Origin: Thiotrichaceae bacterium
GTDB taxonomy: Bacteria > Pseudomonadota > Gammaproteobacteria > Eutrophobiales > Eutrophobiaceae
Assembly (NCBI GenBank): GCA_012960105.1
Contig: DUBV01000105.1
Coordinates: 1-54,466 of the forward strand
Length of the DNA stretch: 54,466 bases
Reading direction: 5' to 3'
Of the stretch, positions 1-8,063 are shown piece after piece. Position 1 is the stretch's first letter; each line of letters opens with the position of its first letter. The notes below the pieces were generated by a model, which did no database searches, was not told the DNA's origin, and saw only the letters and a program-made list of their open reading frames with translations. Made by a program: the position numbers and the translations under genes.

Positions 1-249
1 GTTATATTGGAATTATCCAATTCTGTTTCAATTCTAGACTGCAGAAATATCACTTCGGTAACAGATAAAAGCTATCGAGATATTGAAATTAAATTTTTCC
101 ACCCCGCTGAAATTGATTATTCAATCAGTTGTTCTTCAAAAGAGGGGGACGTTATCTTTGAAGTATTAGAGCAGACAGCAGATCAATGTCGTGTGAACTT
201 TCTAGACCCGATTCGTAAAAATATACGAATAGACTTCACATCCTCCTAA
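1..249 (+). CDS. C-terminal part of an unidentified protein (5' end outside window)
   Basis: The reading frame is open from the first base and ends with TAA at 247-249, so this is the last ~82 codons of a longer gene. The segment alternates charged and beta-prone stretches, contains three cysteines, and has no signal peptide or transmembrane segment. I do not recognise the family. The stop codon touches the left terminal repeat of the element at 248-390, so the natural C-terminus may have been altered by that insertion. Only the existence of an open frame is well supported. Confidence 0.45.
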   Translation, partial: VILELSNSVSILDCRNITSVTDKSYRDIEIKFFHPAEIDYSISCSSKEGDVIFEVLEQTADQCRVNFLDPIRKNIRIDFTSS

Positions 250-390
250 AAGACCTTTGCACAAGCGGGGATTTTGTTCTCTAGCTAGGCAAACACGTAC
301 GAAATGAGGAAGCTTATATACATAAGTGACCGATTGAGTACGTTTTTAACGACGCTAAAGGACAAAAGAACAATTGTGCGATGGTCTTTT
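248..390. mobile_element. MITE-like element with 15-17 bp imperfect terminal inverted repeats
   Basis: The left end (AAAAGACCTTTGCACAA, 248-264) and the reverse complement of the right end (AAAAGACCATCGCACAA, 374-390) agree at 15 of 17 positions. The ~110 bp interior has no open frame of note. It fills the whole space between the stop codon of the upstream gene (247-249) and the stop codon of the CheW-domain gene (391-393). GACCTTTGCAC-type ends resemble the termini of IS5-family elements, which is from memory and unverified. A clear target-site duplication was not found. Confidence 0.55.
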
Positions 391-1119
391 TCAATAGTTA
401 TTATTTAGCGACTGTACAAATGGCATCGCTGCCACTTGTTGCTGTATATTTTCCATATTGATAATAGGACATAGATATTCAGTTACGATGCCTGCAAACA
501 TCGGATTATTAAAACTGTTTTTATTCCATCGTACATCTTCTGCGGTCAATTTAAAAAAATCACCGACATAATCGCAAGCCAACGCGTAACAACCATTTTC
601 CATAACGATAACATGCTCAATATGTTGCGCATCAATCTGCATATCCTGTTTATTATTAATACTTGTATTTACAGAAACTAGCTTGAATAAATCAATGACC
701 GCAACAGAGCGTTCTCTTAAAGTTACTACGCCTCGAAAAGCATCGCTATCCAAAGGTAAGCGAATTATTTTTTTATTTATTTGTTCAATATAAGAAACTG
801 ACATAGCTGGAACGATCAAATCAGTCCCTGCTGCTTTAACTAATAAACATTCAAATGATTCTTGTGCCCACAAAGGCACGGGTGATGCTTCGGTGATTAC
901 AGTAGTAATTACTTCGGCAGTTTTTTCTTTTATCTCAGAAACATTATCATTAATTTCAAAAGGAAGCAGATCATTTAAAATGATAGATTCAATTTTTAGT
1001 TCCGGTTCGCTTTTTAATTTAATTTCCGGTTCGGCGGGATTTAACAATCCTTCTATATATAAACCGAGATCCAGAGGAATATCGTATTGAGTTTCTTGTT
1101 TTATTTTTTCCGAGTACAT
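391..1119 (-). CDS. CheW-domain protein of the polar-flagellar chemotaxis cluster
   Basis: This 242-residue protein has a variable acidic N-terminal ~85 residues and a C-terminal CheW-like domain (about 87-235), recognisable from IVPAMSVSYIEQI, RGVVTLRERSVAVIDL and the closing segment GIVTEYLCPIIN. In polar-flagellated gammaproteobacteria a CheW-domain protein of this kind (PA1463-like) follows a ParA homologue and couples to CheA arrays at the cell pole. The same order is kept here, 14 bp downstream of a broken parA. No other chemotaxis genes are in view, so it may be an orphan. Its stop codon abuts the MITE-like element. Confidence 0.8.
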   Translation of the reverse strand: MYSEKIKQETQYDIPLDLGLYIEGLLNPAEPEIKLKSEPELKIESIILNDLLPFEINDNVSEIKEKTAEVITTVITEASPVPLWAQESFECLLVKAAGTDLIVPAMSVSYIEQINKKIIRLPLDSDAFRGVVTLRERSVAVIDLFKLVSVNTSINNKQDMQIDAQHIEHVIVMENGCYALACDYVGDFFKLTAEDVRWNKNSFNNPMFAGIVTEYLCPIINMENIQQQVAAMPFVQSLNNNY

Positions 1120-1133
1120 ATCTTATCCATATC

Positions 1134-1760
1134 TTAGGCCGACTGAGGAAAGTCACTCATAACATCCATTATGTCGACAGAATCCGTCATTAGAAATTTG
1201 AGTAAGCTTCGATATGCTCTTACACCGTGTGATTCAGGGTATATGTATGAAACCGGTTTTCTCTTGCTGCTAGCATCTCGAAACTTTGTATCAACGGGAA
1301 TATGTCCTTGCCATAAACTATGCTGGTGTTCTTCCTGTAATTTATTGAGGCTTTCAATTGAAGCACGCGTACGACGGTCAAACATAGTCGGTACAACTAC
1401 ATATTCAAGACGGCCTCTACCTGAAGAAGAAATCATTTTTAGTGTATTCAAAATCCGCTCAAGGCCTTTAATTCAGTTTGTACTGGAATGATTAATTTTT
1501 CACACGCAGCTAGTGCATTAATCATTGATATTCCCAACGTCGGAGGACAATCTATCAACACATAATCGTAATGTTTACTGTTTGGTTGTAACGCATCTTT
1601 AATAATCAGTCCCATTCCCTTTGACATGCCAGCTTGTCTATCTAAGGAAACCAATGATGTCGATGCAGGTAATAAATCAATATTATCTATTCCCGTACGA
1701 CAAAGCATTGAAGGTATCATTATTAATAATCACTTAATTAGTGTGAACTTGTAGAGCTTT
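1134..1760 (-). pseudogene. Broken ParA/MinD-like ATPase of the chemotaxis cluster (ParC-type)
   Basis: Two minus-strand frames together give the C-terminal two thirds of a ParA protein. The first (1720-1448) carries IDLLPASTSLVSLDRQ and YDYVLIDCPPTLG. The second (1451-1134) carries YVVVPTMFDRRTRAS and the closing region. The frame breaks at about 1470-1472: after PVQTE the family continues with about four residues then KGLER, but here only two bases separate them, implying roughly a 10-base deletion. Upstream of 1720 the frame meets TGA (1732-1730), and the P-loop KGGVGKTT part is missing. ParA proteins of this type position chemotaxis arrays at the pole; this copy cannot. Confidence 0.85.
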
Positions 1761-1776
1761 TAACAGGAAATACTAT

Positions 1777-1803
1777 TAAAGTTTTATATATAACGGACGA
1801 TAA
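1777..1803 (+). promoter_or_regulatory. Sigma-28 (FliA) promoter of flgM
   Basis: TAAAGTTT (1777-1784), 11 bases, then GACGATAA (1796-1803) matches the classical FliA consensus TAAAGTTT-N11-GCCGATAA with one mismatch. It lies 35 bp upstream of the flgM start, in the right orientation. A good ribosome binding site (AGGTGG, about 1823-1828) follows. FliA-dependent expression of its own anti-sigma factor is the usual feedback circuit, so placement and function agree. Confidence 0.85.
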
Positions 1804-1838
1804 CACTAGTAATCAAATATTTAGGTGGAACAACATAT

Positions 1839-2165
1839 ATGGTCAGTGAAATAAAAGGCTCAAATCATGCACTTTTAAGTGGTTTGGCAAATCAGCATCA
1901 AGCTGATCAGGTTAAAGATCAGGCGAAAGCAGCTGGAAATAAAACTCAAGGTACGGCAGAAGATAGTGTTAGCTTGACGGATCAAGCTGAAAAAATCCAA
2001 GCGCTTGAGAGTATCGTCGCTAGTCAACCCGTTGTCGATACAAAACGAGTTGAAGCAATACGCAGCGCCATTCTTGATGGCTCATATACTATAGATTCAA
2101 ATAAAACTGCCGATAAAATGGCTGATTTTGAACGTTTATTAGACAGTAAAGTAGGAGATTCTTAA
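1839..2165 (+). CDS. flgM: Anti-sigma-28 factor FlgM
   Basis: This 108-residue protein has a flexible, polar N-terminal half and the conserved C-terminal sigma-binding region (about 44-103; VSLTDQAEKIQALE, then VDTKRVEAIRSAILDGSY and a final helix with ADKMADFERLL). FlgM holds FliA inactive until the hook-basal body is finished and is then exported through the flagellar apparatus. Length is typical. It heads the flgM-flgN-pilZ operon and is preceded by a FliA-type promoter. Start chosen on the AGGTGG ribosome binding site 10 bp upstream. Confidence 0.93.
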   Translation: MVSEIKGSNHALLSGLANQHQADQVKDQAKAAGNKTQGTAEDSVSLTDQAEKIQALESIVASQPVVDTKRVEAIRSAILDGSYTIDSNKTADKMADFERLLDSKVGDS

Positions 2166-2167
2166 TC

Positions 2168-2608
2168 ATGAATGCGGACCACGGAAGGTTAATCTCTATT
2201 CTTAAACAAGAAGAGACTGCTTTGGAAGATTTGTATGGTATTTTGATAAAGGAGCTGGTTGCTCTTAAAGAACGTGATACTAATTCGCTCAATGAGTTGA
2301 CCGAAAAAAAGAATACTATGCTAAACAATCTCGGAGTCATCGACAAAGAAAGACAACTCTTTGTTGAAACTGAAAATAATAATGTCACATTTACTAATGA
2401 AATAACTTCATTAGGTAATGATATTGAAGAATGTCTTGATAAGTGTAAAAAACAGAACAGTATTAATGGTGGCATTATAGAAATGAGCCAACTGTTTAAT
2501 GAGAAGATACTTAATATTATTTGTGGTAACTCTGAGGAGCCTACTACCTATAGTGCGACAGGAAAAAACACTTCTAAAAATAATCAACACTCTCGTGCCC
2601 GTGTTTAA
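2168..2608 (+). CDS. flgN: FlgN-type flagellar export chaperone
   Basis: A 146-residue, almost entirely helical protein begins two bases after the flgM stop, with AGGAG inside the end of flgM. The N-terminal ~110 residues have the FlgN pattern (ILKQEETALEDLYGILIKEL, then ELTEKKNTMLNNL). FlgN escorts the hook-filament junction proteins FlgK and FlgL to the flagellar type III export gate. The flgM-flgN pairing is conserved in polar-flagellated gammaproteobacteria and supports the call despite low sequence conservation. Confidence 0.85.
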   Translation: MNADHGRLISILKQEETALEDLYGILIKELVALKERDTNSLNELTEKKNTMLNNLGVIDKERQLFVETENNNVTFTNEITSLGNDIEECLDKCKKQNSINGGIIEMSQLFNEKILNIICGNSEEPTTYSATGKNTSKNNQHSRARV

Positions 2609-2616
2609 TAATTGTA

Positions 2617-3408
2617 ATGGCACTGCAAGACAAAGTCTTAATTGATAATCGAATCTCGAAAGAGTATTTATCCGATCAGGTCGATCTTGAATCTATAACG
2701 CTAACGTCTACTGATGACATACGTCATCTATTAAAAAAAGTTTACGCGAAACAATCTCTGCTTTCTGTCACCATCGAGTCAACTGATGAATTTTATGGTA
2801 GTACCATTATTGAAATCAACGAAGACGAAAACTACCTCGTTATTGATGAACTCTATCCTGAAGCAGGTCATAAATTAATTGAAATTGGTACGCAACTCAC
2901 TTTCAATACTCAATATGCTGGCGCCTTTGTCAAATTTATTGGAACAGTGGATGCAATTAATGAAAATGAAAAAGCTGCCTATTACAAGATAGGCATGCCA
3001 ACAGAAGTTGAATATCATCAACGTCGAAACACATACCGTATAGCAACTAATATCAATGAACCAATACTGGTTAATCTTGTTAGCGAAGATGAGGTACTGA
3101 TTAAAGCTGAGTTAAGAGACATATCTCATGGGGGCTTGTGTTTACGTGTTAATGCATCACCACATATTCCCATCCAAAATGGAAGTTATGTTCCAACCTG
3201 CTTGATACAAGTTGATAAAAACCGAAAAATATTGAGCTCTTTGAATATATGTTATTTTGAAACGATTAAAGAATCGGGTTCTTTACGAATCGGAGCTGAA
3301 TTTGCGGTAATGAGTAAAATTGATCGGCGAGAACTTGAGCATCTTATTGCGCTATTAGAAAGAGCCATAATACAAAAAATAAAACGCACCGATGTCAAGG
3401 TTGCATAG
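2617..3408 (+). CDS. Flagellar brake protein: YcgR-type N-terminal domain plus PilZ
   Basis: The 263-residue protein has an N-terminal YcgR-like beta domain (about 25-130) and a C-terminal PilZ domain (about 134-245). The c-di-GMP binding motifs are complete: R137-x3-R141 (in RRNTYR) and D168-x-S170-x2-G173 (in DISHGG). Proteins of this kind (YcgR/FlgZ) slow or bias the flagellar motor when c-di-GMP is high. It is the third gene of the flgM operon, as FlgZ is in Pseudomonas, and so is probably FliA-controlled. No membrane segment or signal peptide is seen. Confidence 0.9.
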   Translation: MALQDKVLIDNRISKEYLSDQVDLESITLTSTDDIRHLLKKVYAKQSLLSVTIESTDEFYGSTIIEINEDENYLVIDELYPEAGHKLIEIGTQLTFNTQYAGAFVKFIGTVDAINENEKAAYYKIGMPTEVEYHQRRNTYRIATNINEPILVNLVSEDEVLIKAELRDISHGGLCLRVNASPHIPIQNGSYVPTCLIQVDKNRKILSSLNICYFETIKESGSLRIGAEFAVMSKIDRRELEHLIALLERAIIQKIKRTDVKVA

Positions 3409-3438
3409 CAAACAGACTGGAAGACTAAATATTTAGTG

Positions 3439-4062
3439 CTAAGCTAGCTGGTTTTTCATTTTAAAATAAGAATCTAAATCCGAAACTCTATCTATATCGG
3501 CTCTTTTTTCTAACACACCAAGATTTAAATTATTTTTTTCTATTAACGCGCATGTTTCAGAAAAAACCGTTTTTTTTCCCCAATTAACATCTAAAAATAA
3601 TTCAGGTTTGTTTTTTTTCATTCCAATAAGATAATAACCGCCATCCTCAGCAGGCCCTAAAACAACATCTTTTTCGTTTTCAAGATAATCTACTGCTGTA
3701 TTTAAATCCGAACTCAATAATGAAGGGCAATCACTACCTATCAAAACAGCATTAGAATAGATAGCAAATGCACTATCAAACGCACAAGACATTCGTTCTC
3801 CTAAATCATTACCTTTCTGTTTATGTAATGTCATATGAAATGTATTTTTCAGGTATTTAATGTATGGATGATTTATATCACCACTTACCCAAAGTTGAAT
3901 TTCTGAAAAACTTGCTTGCTCTGCCGTCTCTAATGTTATTGTTAAAAATTCTTTATATAGTTCTGTCGCTCTTTGCTCGCCGACGTCAGAAATCAAACGT
4001 GTTTTAACTTGCCCGGCAACAGGTGCTTTTGCAAAAATAAGCAGCACGGACTGACTATTCAT
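3439..4062 (-). CDS. TIGR04282-family glycosyltransferase (arsenosugar-type, DUF2064)
   Basis: This 207-residue GT-A-like protein has FAKAPVAGQVKTRL at the N-terminus, the acidic IGSDCPSL motif and GPAEDGGYYLIGM, which together define the DUF2064/TIGR04282 family. That family is annotated as an arsenosugar-biosynthesis glycosyltransferase because it travels with ArsS and TIGR04283 enzymes; substrate and product are not established. Its ATG overlaps the TAA of the upstream gene by one base (TAATG), showing translational coupling. It is the last gene of the four-gene operon. Confidence 0.85.
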   Translation of the reverse strand: MNSQSVLLIFAKAPVAGQVKTRLISDVGEQRATELYKEFLTITLETAEQASFSEIQLWVSGDINHPYIKYLKNTFHMTLHKQKGNDLGERMSCAFDSAFAIYSNAVLIGSDCPSLLSSDLNTAVDYLENEKDVVLGPAEDGGYYLIGMKKNKPELFLDVNWGKKTVFSETCALIEKNNLNLGVLEKRADIDRVSDLDSYFKMKNQLA

Positions 4063-4748
4063 TATGAATATATTTTTGCCAATCTATTAGTATCAAAATT
4101 AAAGAAATAAAGTAGGCGTAACATCCACATCTTAAAAATTGTTTTTATTATTCCATTTTTTTCCCAACGACGGCTTGAACTTACTACGCGTTCTCTAAAA
4201 CAAAGAGGTTTTGAATAGTTAAGCAGTAATTTTGACATGGCAATATCTTCCATTAATGCTATTTCAGGAAACCCATTTACATCAAAGAACAATTCTTTTC
4301 CTACAAAAATAACCTGATCACCCGTTGCTATACCTGTTAATCTGGAACGAATATTCATGCATGCTTCAATCACACGAAACAATCTGTTATCGCCAGTTAA
4401 ACTTACATCAAAACGACCCCATTTTTTTTTTATATTCTTAATATTAGAAAATACGCTCGAAATATTTGATGGTAAAACAGTATCCACATGTAGAAATAAA
4501 AGACAGTTGCCTGCTGCTTCTGTCGCCCCCGTATTCATTTGAATTGCACGAGATTTTTTTGATTGGATAACGCGGTCACATAAAGGCAATGCCAATAAAA
4601 TGGTATCATCACTGCTGCCTCCATCCACAACAATCACTTCATGATTCTGTTGCCTTAATACTTGAAGTTTACTCAAACATTGTGTTATCTGCTTCGCTTC
4701 ATTTAATACTGGAATAACGATAGAAACCTTAAGTTCTTTATTTGTCAT
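4062..4748 (-). CDS. TIGR04283-family glycosyltransferase (arsenosugar-type, GT2)
   Basis: A family 2 glycosyltransferase fold is evident from VSIVIPVLNEAKQ, VVDGGSSDDT and the metal-binding HVDT motif. The family is the TIGR04283 subgroup found beside arsS. The start at 4748 was chosen because its ATG overlaps the arsS stop (ATGA, 4748-4745) and begins directly before the conserved first strand; an ATG at 4769 would add seven residues. Likely a cytoplasmic enzyme transferring a sugar onto a small acceptor in the same pathway as its neighbours. The exact donor is unknown; the manC gene in the operon makes a GDP-mannose donor an attractive guess. Confidence 0.85.
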   Translation of the reverse strand: MTNKELKVSIVIPVLNEAKQITQCLSKLQVLRQQNHEVIVVDGGSSDDTILLALPLCDRVIQSKKSRAIQMNTGATEAAGNCLLFLHVDTVLPSNISSVFSNIKNIKKKWGRFDVSLTGDNRLFRVIEACMNIRSRLTGIATGDQVIFVGKELFFDVNGFPEIALMEDIAMSKLLLNYSKPLCFRERVVSSSRRWEKNGIIKTIFKMWMLRLLYFFNFDTNRLAKIYS

Positions 4749-5707
4749 GTAGAAAGGGCGCCGCCACAACTACTTCCCTGCCCGGCTGTACATCCATAAC
4801 AATGATCACGAACTGCAATTGATTCACCTTCGACATTAACATCAATAAATTCAGAAAGATGAACTCGTTCTTTATTATCTTGCATATTCAAACCTAGCAT
4901 TTGGTTGAAATCACAATCATAAACATAACCTTGCCAATCAACACTGATCAGATGACGACACATTGTGTTTTCCAAATTTTCATTTCGATATGAATGTTTT
5001 AGCAATGTCATATAATCACTTAATTCATTTTTTGAAATCAAAGTACTACCAAACCGTTTTATTGGCATATTACAGATTGTAAAAAGTTGATTGAATTCTA
5101 TACCGTAACGCTCAGCCAACTCTTTCTTATAAGAATTTTCAAGCTCATTTTGATCTGGAGGTAACACAGGACCTTGCGGATTATATACAAGGTTTAAGAC
5201 AAGATTCGTTTCAGGCTTTCCATATCCCAAACTATTCAATAAATTCAATGCGTAAATACTCTTTTCAAAAACACCTTTGCCACGTTGTTTATCGACATTT
5301 TCAGATTCATAACAAGGTAAAGAAGCAACGATCTCAACTTCATGGCCAGAAAGAAATTGAGCCAAATCTTCCATTCCGGGTTCTGACAATATAGTTAAGT
5401 TACATCGATCAATAATATGAACATCATTATCTTTCGCGCAGGAAATAAGGTTTTTAAATTCGGGATGAAGTTCTGGCGCTCCACCTGTTATATCAAGTGT
5501 TTGAATATTTTTCTTAACAAGAAATGATTTAACTGACTCTAATGTTTCAAGAGACATTTTTTCTGTTCTTTTAGGACTGGAATTTACGTGGCAATGCACG
5601 CATGTTTGATTGCACTTTAGACCGATATTTATTTGTAATGTGTCTAACTCATATCTCTTAATTGCAGGGAAGTTCAGTTGATTAAGGTAAGGTAAGGTAT
5701 CAATCAT
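4745..5707 (-). CDS. arsS: Arsenosugar-biosynthesis radical SAM protein ArsS
   Basis: This 320-residue radical SAM enzyme has the cluster motif CNQTCVHC (C32, C36, C39) and a Cys-rich C-terminus (CYGCTAGQGSSCGG) typical of ArsS. Some ArsS proteins are selenoproteins; this one uses cysteine codons throughout. ArsS is reported to act on dimethylated arsenic species with S-adenosylmethionine to form a deoxyadenosyl-arsenical, a precursor of arsenosugars. It sits 15 bp downstream of manC and overlaps the next gene by ATGA. The usual partner arsM is absent from the window. Confidence 0.88.
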   Translation of the reverse strand: MIDTLPYLNQLNFPAIKRYELDTLQINIGLKCNQTCVHCHVNSSPKRTEKMSLETLESVKSFLVKKNIQTLDITGGAPELHPEFKNLISCAKDNDVHIIDRCNLTILSEPGMEDLAQFLSGHEVEIVASLPCYESENVDKQRGKGVFEKSIYALNLLNSLGYGKPETNLVLNLVYNPQGPVLPPDQNELENSYKKELAERYGIEFNQLFTICNMPIKRFGSTLISKNELSDYMTLLKHSYRNENLENTMCRHLISVDWQGYVYDCDFNQMLGLNMQDNKERVHLSEFIDVNVEGESIAVRDHCYGCTAGQGSSCGGALST

Positions 5708-5722
5708 TTTAATTAAATCTTA

Positions 5723-7159
5723 TTAACTTCGACCAAAATCATCATCATACCTGACAATATCATCCTCTCCAAAATAGGAGCCGGATTGAACTTCAATGAT
5801 TTCCAGTAATTCATCGCCAGCATTTTCAAGTCGGTGCTTTGTGCCCAATGGAATATAAGTTGATTGATTTTCATATAACTGAAATATTTCATCACCTTTT
5901 GTAATAGTCGCCACACCTTTAACAACAACCCAATGTTCAGCACGTTTTTCATGAGATTGTAATGATAATTTTTTACCTGGATTGACTGTCAGACGTTTAA
6001 CTTGAAACGTTTCACCCATATCAACGGAGTCATAACTACCCCATGGTCGATAGACCTTACGATGCATAAAAGATTCACTTCTTTTTTCACGTTTTAATTT
6101 CTCAACAATCTTTTTAACGTCCTGAGTTTTATCTTTAGAAGCGATCATTATCGCATCGTCAGAATCAATAATAACCATGTCCTCGCAACCAATAGTGACC
6201 ACGAGTCCCCGCTCACTTCTAATCAGGCAGTTGCTAGTTTGTTCGGCAATGACATCTCCTTCAATATAATTATTGTTATTATCTTTATCATTAATATCCC
6301 ATACCGAAGACCATGCGCCGACATCAGACCAATCGACATCCACCGGAATCACAGCAAGATTCTTATCATTCTCCTGTGCCAGCTTTTCCATTACCGCGTA
6401 ATCGATAGAATCATCAGGGCTTTTTATAAAGGAGGATTCATCCAGTCTAAAAAACAAACCATCCGTCTCACCCTTATTAAATGAATCCACACAGGCATTA
6501 TAAATAGGGGCTTGAAGTAGCTTTATTTTTTCCAACCAAACCGAGGCCTTCATCATAAAAATACCACTATTCCATAAATACTCCCCCAAACTTAAATACT
6601 GCTCCGCGATAGATCGTTCTGGCTTTTCCGCAAAACCACTAATCGCATGAATAGTTTGTTTGCCAATAGACTCAATTTCATCGCCCATATGAATATAGCC
6701 AAAACCTGTTTTAGGAGCATCAGGTTTAATACCAAAAGTCACTAGATAATCTTTTTTCGCCATCGCTATGCCGGCATTGATTGCGTCATGAAATAGATCG
6801 ATTTTACCGATGATATGATCTGCCGGCATCATAATGATGATCGCATCTTCTTCATTCAATGAAGCCACCGTTAATGCAGGCGCTGTATTTCTGCCCACCG
6901 GTTCAAGAATAATCCTACTGATATTTCTGGAAATTTGGACACTTTGTTCTGCTACAAGAAAACGATGTGTTTCGTTACATAAAATCACGGGGTCTAAAAC
7001 TTCAATCGAGCTATTCAAGCCATCTAATCGCAACAGTGTATTTTGTAACAAGGTATTATCATCAAACAATTTCAAAAATTGTTTGGGGTAATGCTCTCTT
7101 GATAATGGCCAGAGACGTGTTCCTCCTCCACCAGCCAATATGACGGGACATAATTTCAT
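5723..7159 (-). CDS. manC: Mannose-1-phosphate guanylyltransferase / mannose-6-phosphate isomerase
   Basis: This 478-residue protein is a full-length bifunctional type II enzyme. The nucleotidyltransferase domain (about 1-290) shows ILAGGGGTRLWPLSREHYPK and FAEKPE. The C-terminal cupin isomerase domain (about 360-475) shows RPWGSYDSVD, QSHEKRAEHWVVV and the end GTKHRLEN. It converts fructose-6-phosphate to mannose-6-phosphate and mannose-1-phosphate plus GTP to GDP-mannose, in the cytoplasm. It leads the operon with arsS and two glycosyltransferases, unusual company for an enzyme normally seen in capsule, O-antigen or alginate loci. AAGGTG precedes the ATG. Confidence 0.94.
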   Translation of the reverse strand: MKLCPVILAGGGGTRLWPLSREHYPKQFLKLFDDNTLLQNTLLRLDGLNSSIEVLDPVILCNETHRFLVAEQSVQISRNISRIILEPVGRNTAPALTVASLNEEDAIIIMMPADHIIGKIDLFHDAINAGIAMAKKDYLVTFGIKPDAPKTGFGYIHMGDEIESIGKQTIHAISGFAEKPERSIAEQYLSLGEYLWNSGIFMMKASVWLEKIKLLQAPIYNACVDSFNKGETDGLFFRLDESSFIKSPDDSIDYAVMEKLAQENDKNLAVIPVDVDWSDVGAWSSVWDINDKDNNNNYIEGDVIAEQTSNCLIRSERGLVVTIGCEDMVIIDSDDAIMIASKDKTQDVKKIVEKLKREKRSESFMHRKVYRPWGSYDSVDMGETFQVKRLTVNPGKKLSLQSHEKRAEHWVVVKGVATITKGDEIFQLYENQSTYIPLGTKHRLENAGDELLEIIEVQSGSYFGEDDIVRYDDDFGRS

Positions 7160-7477
7160 TAATACACCTTTTAATTTTTATGTTCACGAACGGATAAATT
7201 CAGAATAAATATTAATGCGACTTCATCCTTTAAAAGCTGAATTTTATCAGATGTGCGAAATAATTGAATTTAGAAATTATAGACATGAATAGTTCGAGCT
7301 AGCCACATTTGTCTCGCTTTCACCACAATTCAATTTTATGGTCAGTTCACTCTATCAAACCATTTTAAAAGCAACAATAATTTACAAAACAATGATTATT
7401 TAGTACTCATATATGAACAATAATAATAATAATGATTTCAATAACATAAACGAAATTCAAGCTAATTATTCAGCAGC
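7160..7477. other. AT-rich non-coding stretch upstream of manC
   Basis: About 320 bp without a convincing frame on either strand. It should hold the manC operon promoter (minus strand). A short run of AAT triplets is present near 7420. I saw no clear terminator or dyad. Confidence 0.5.
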
Positions 7478-7710
7478 ATAGAACCGCTTATCCTATTAGG
7501 ATTTTTATGTAGGCATATTTATGCTAATGCGTTGCTTGTGTTACTACAAATCTCTCAATTAAATTATGCCACTTGTCATTAAGACCCAATTAATCTATTT
7601 GAGCTAGATATTGAAGCACTAACTCAAGTCTCAGTTGCATCCAAAAAAAGAAAAAACGTTTGAAGCACCAAGCATCATCACCGTTGTTAATCAAGGAATA
7701 ATCGTTAAAT
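7478..7710 (+). pseudogene. Decayed N-terminus of a TonB-dependent receptor
   Basis: In one plus-strand frame there is a signal-peptide-like hydrophobic stretch, then a stop (TAA, 7580-7582), then NLFELDIEALTQVSVASKKR, the typical start of a TonB-dependent receptor before the plug. At about 7655-7661 the frame shifts by one base and continues as EAPSIITVVNQGII, matching the plug-domain start (EAPxxITVVTxxEI). No start codon is left and everything after about 7710 (rest of plug, barrel) is gone. The combination of stop, frameshift and loss of more than 90 percent of the gene makes it a remnant. Substrate cannot be guessed. Confidence 0.65.
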
Positions 7711-7724
7711 ATTCACACCCTATT

Positions 7725-8063
7725 TCATTTATCATTTGAAAACATACATTCCAGATCATACAAATTCAAATTTCTCTTTAATAGAACTGCTATATCATCA
7801 TTATCAAGAGGCTTACTAAATAAATATCCTTGCATAACATCACAACCCATTTCTCTTAATGCAACGGCTTGAGATTTTGTTTCAACCCCTTCTGCTACTA
7901 CTTGCAATTTCAAAGTATGAGCCAATTCAATAATCGTTTTAACAATGCTGGCATTAATTTCGGATTCATCCATATCTTTTATAAATGACATATCCACTTT
8001 CAAAGTATCAAAAGGTAATTTCTTTGTGGATAGGTATCTGAAGTCTACCTGAATACCCAACAA
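7725..8063 (-). pseudogene. C-terminal remnant of an EAL-domain c-di-GMP phosphodiesterase
   Basis: The translation holds the second half of an EAL domain: LPFDTLKVDMSFIKDM, VVAEGVET and QGYLFSKPL. The first half, including the ExLxE signature and the DDFGTGYS loop, is missing; the expected loop is degraded to a few residues before RYLSTKKL. No ordinary start codon or ribosome binding site is present; only TTG is available at 8063. Intact EAL domains are ~240 residues and hydrolyse c-di-GMP; this 112-residue piece lacks key catalytic residues and should be inactive. It converges on the TonB-receptor remnant. Confidence 0.8.

Noticed and set aside
4745-5707. ArsS as a selenoprotein
   Set aside because: The Cys-rich C-terminus uses ordinary cysteine codons and there is no in-frame TGA before the real stop.
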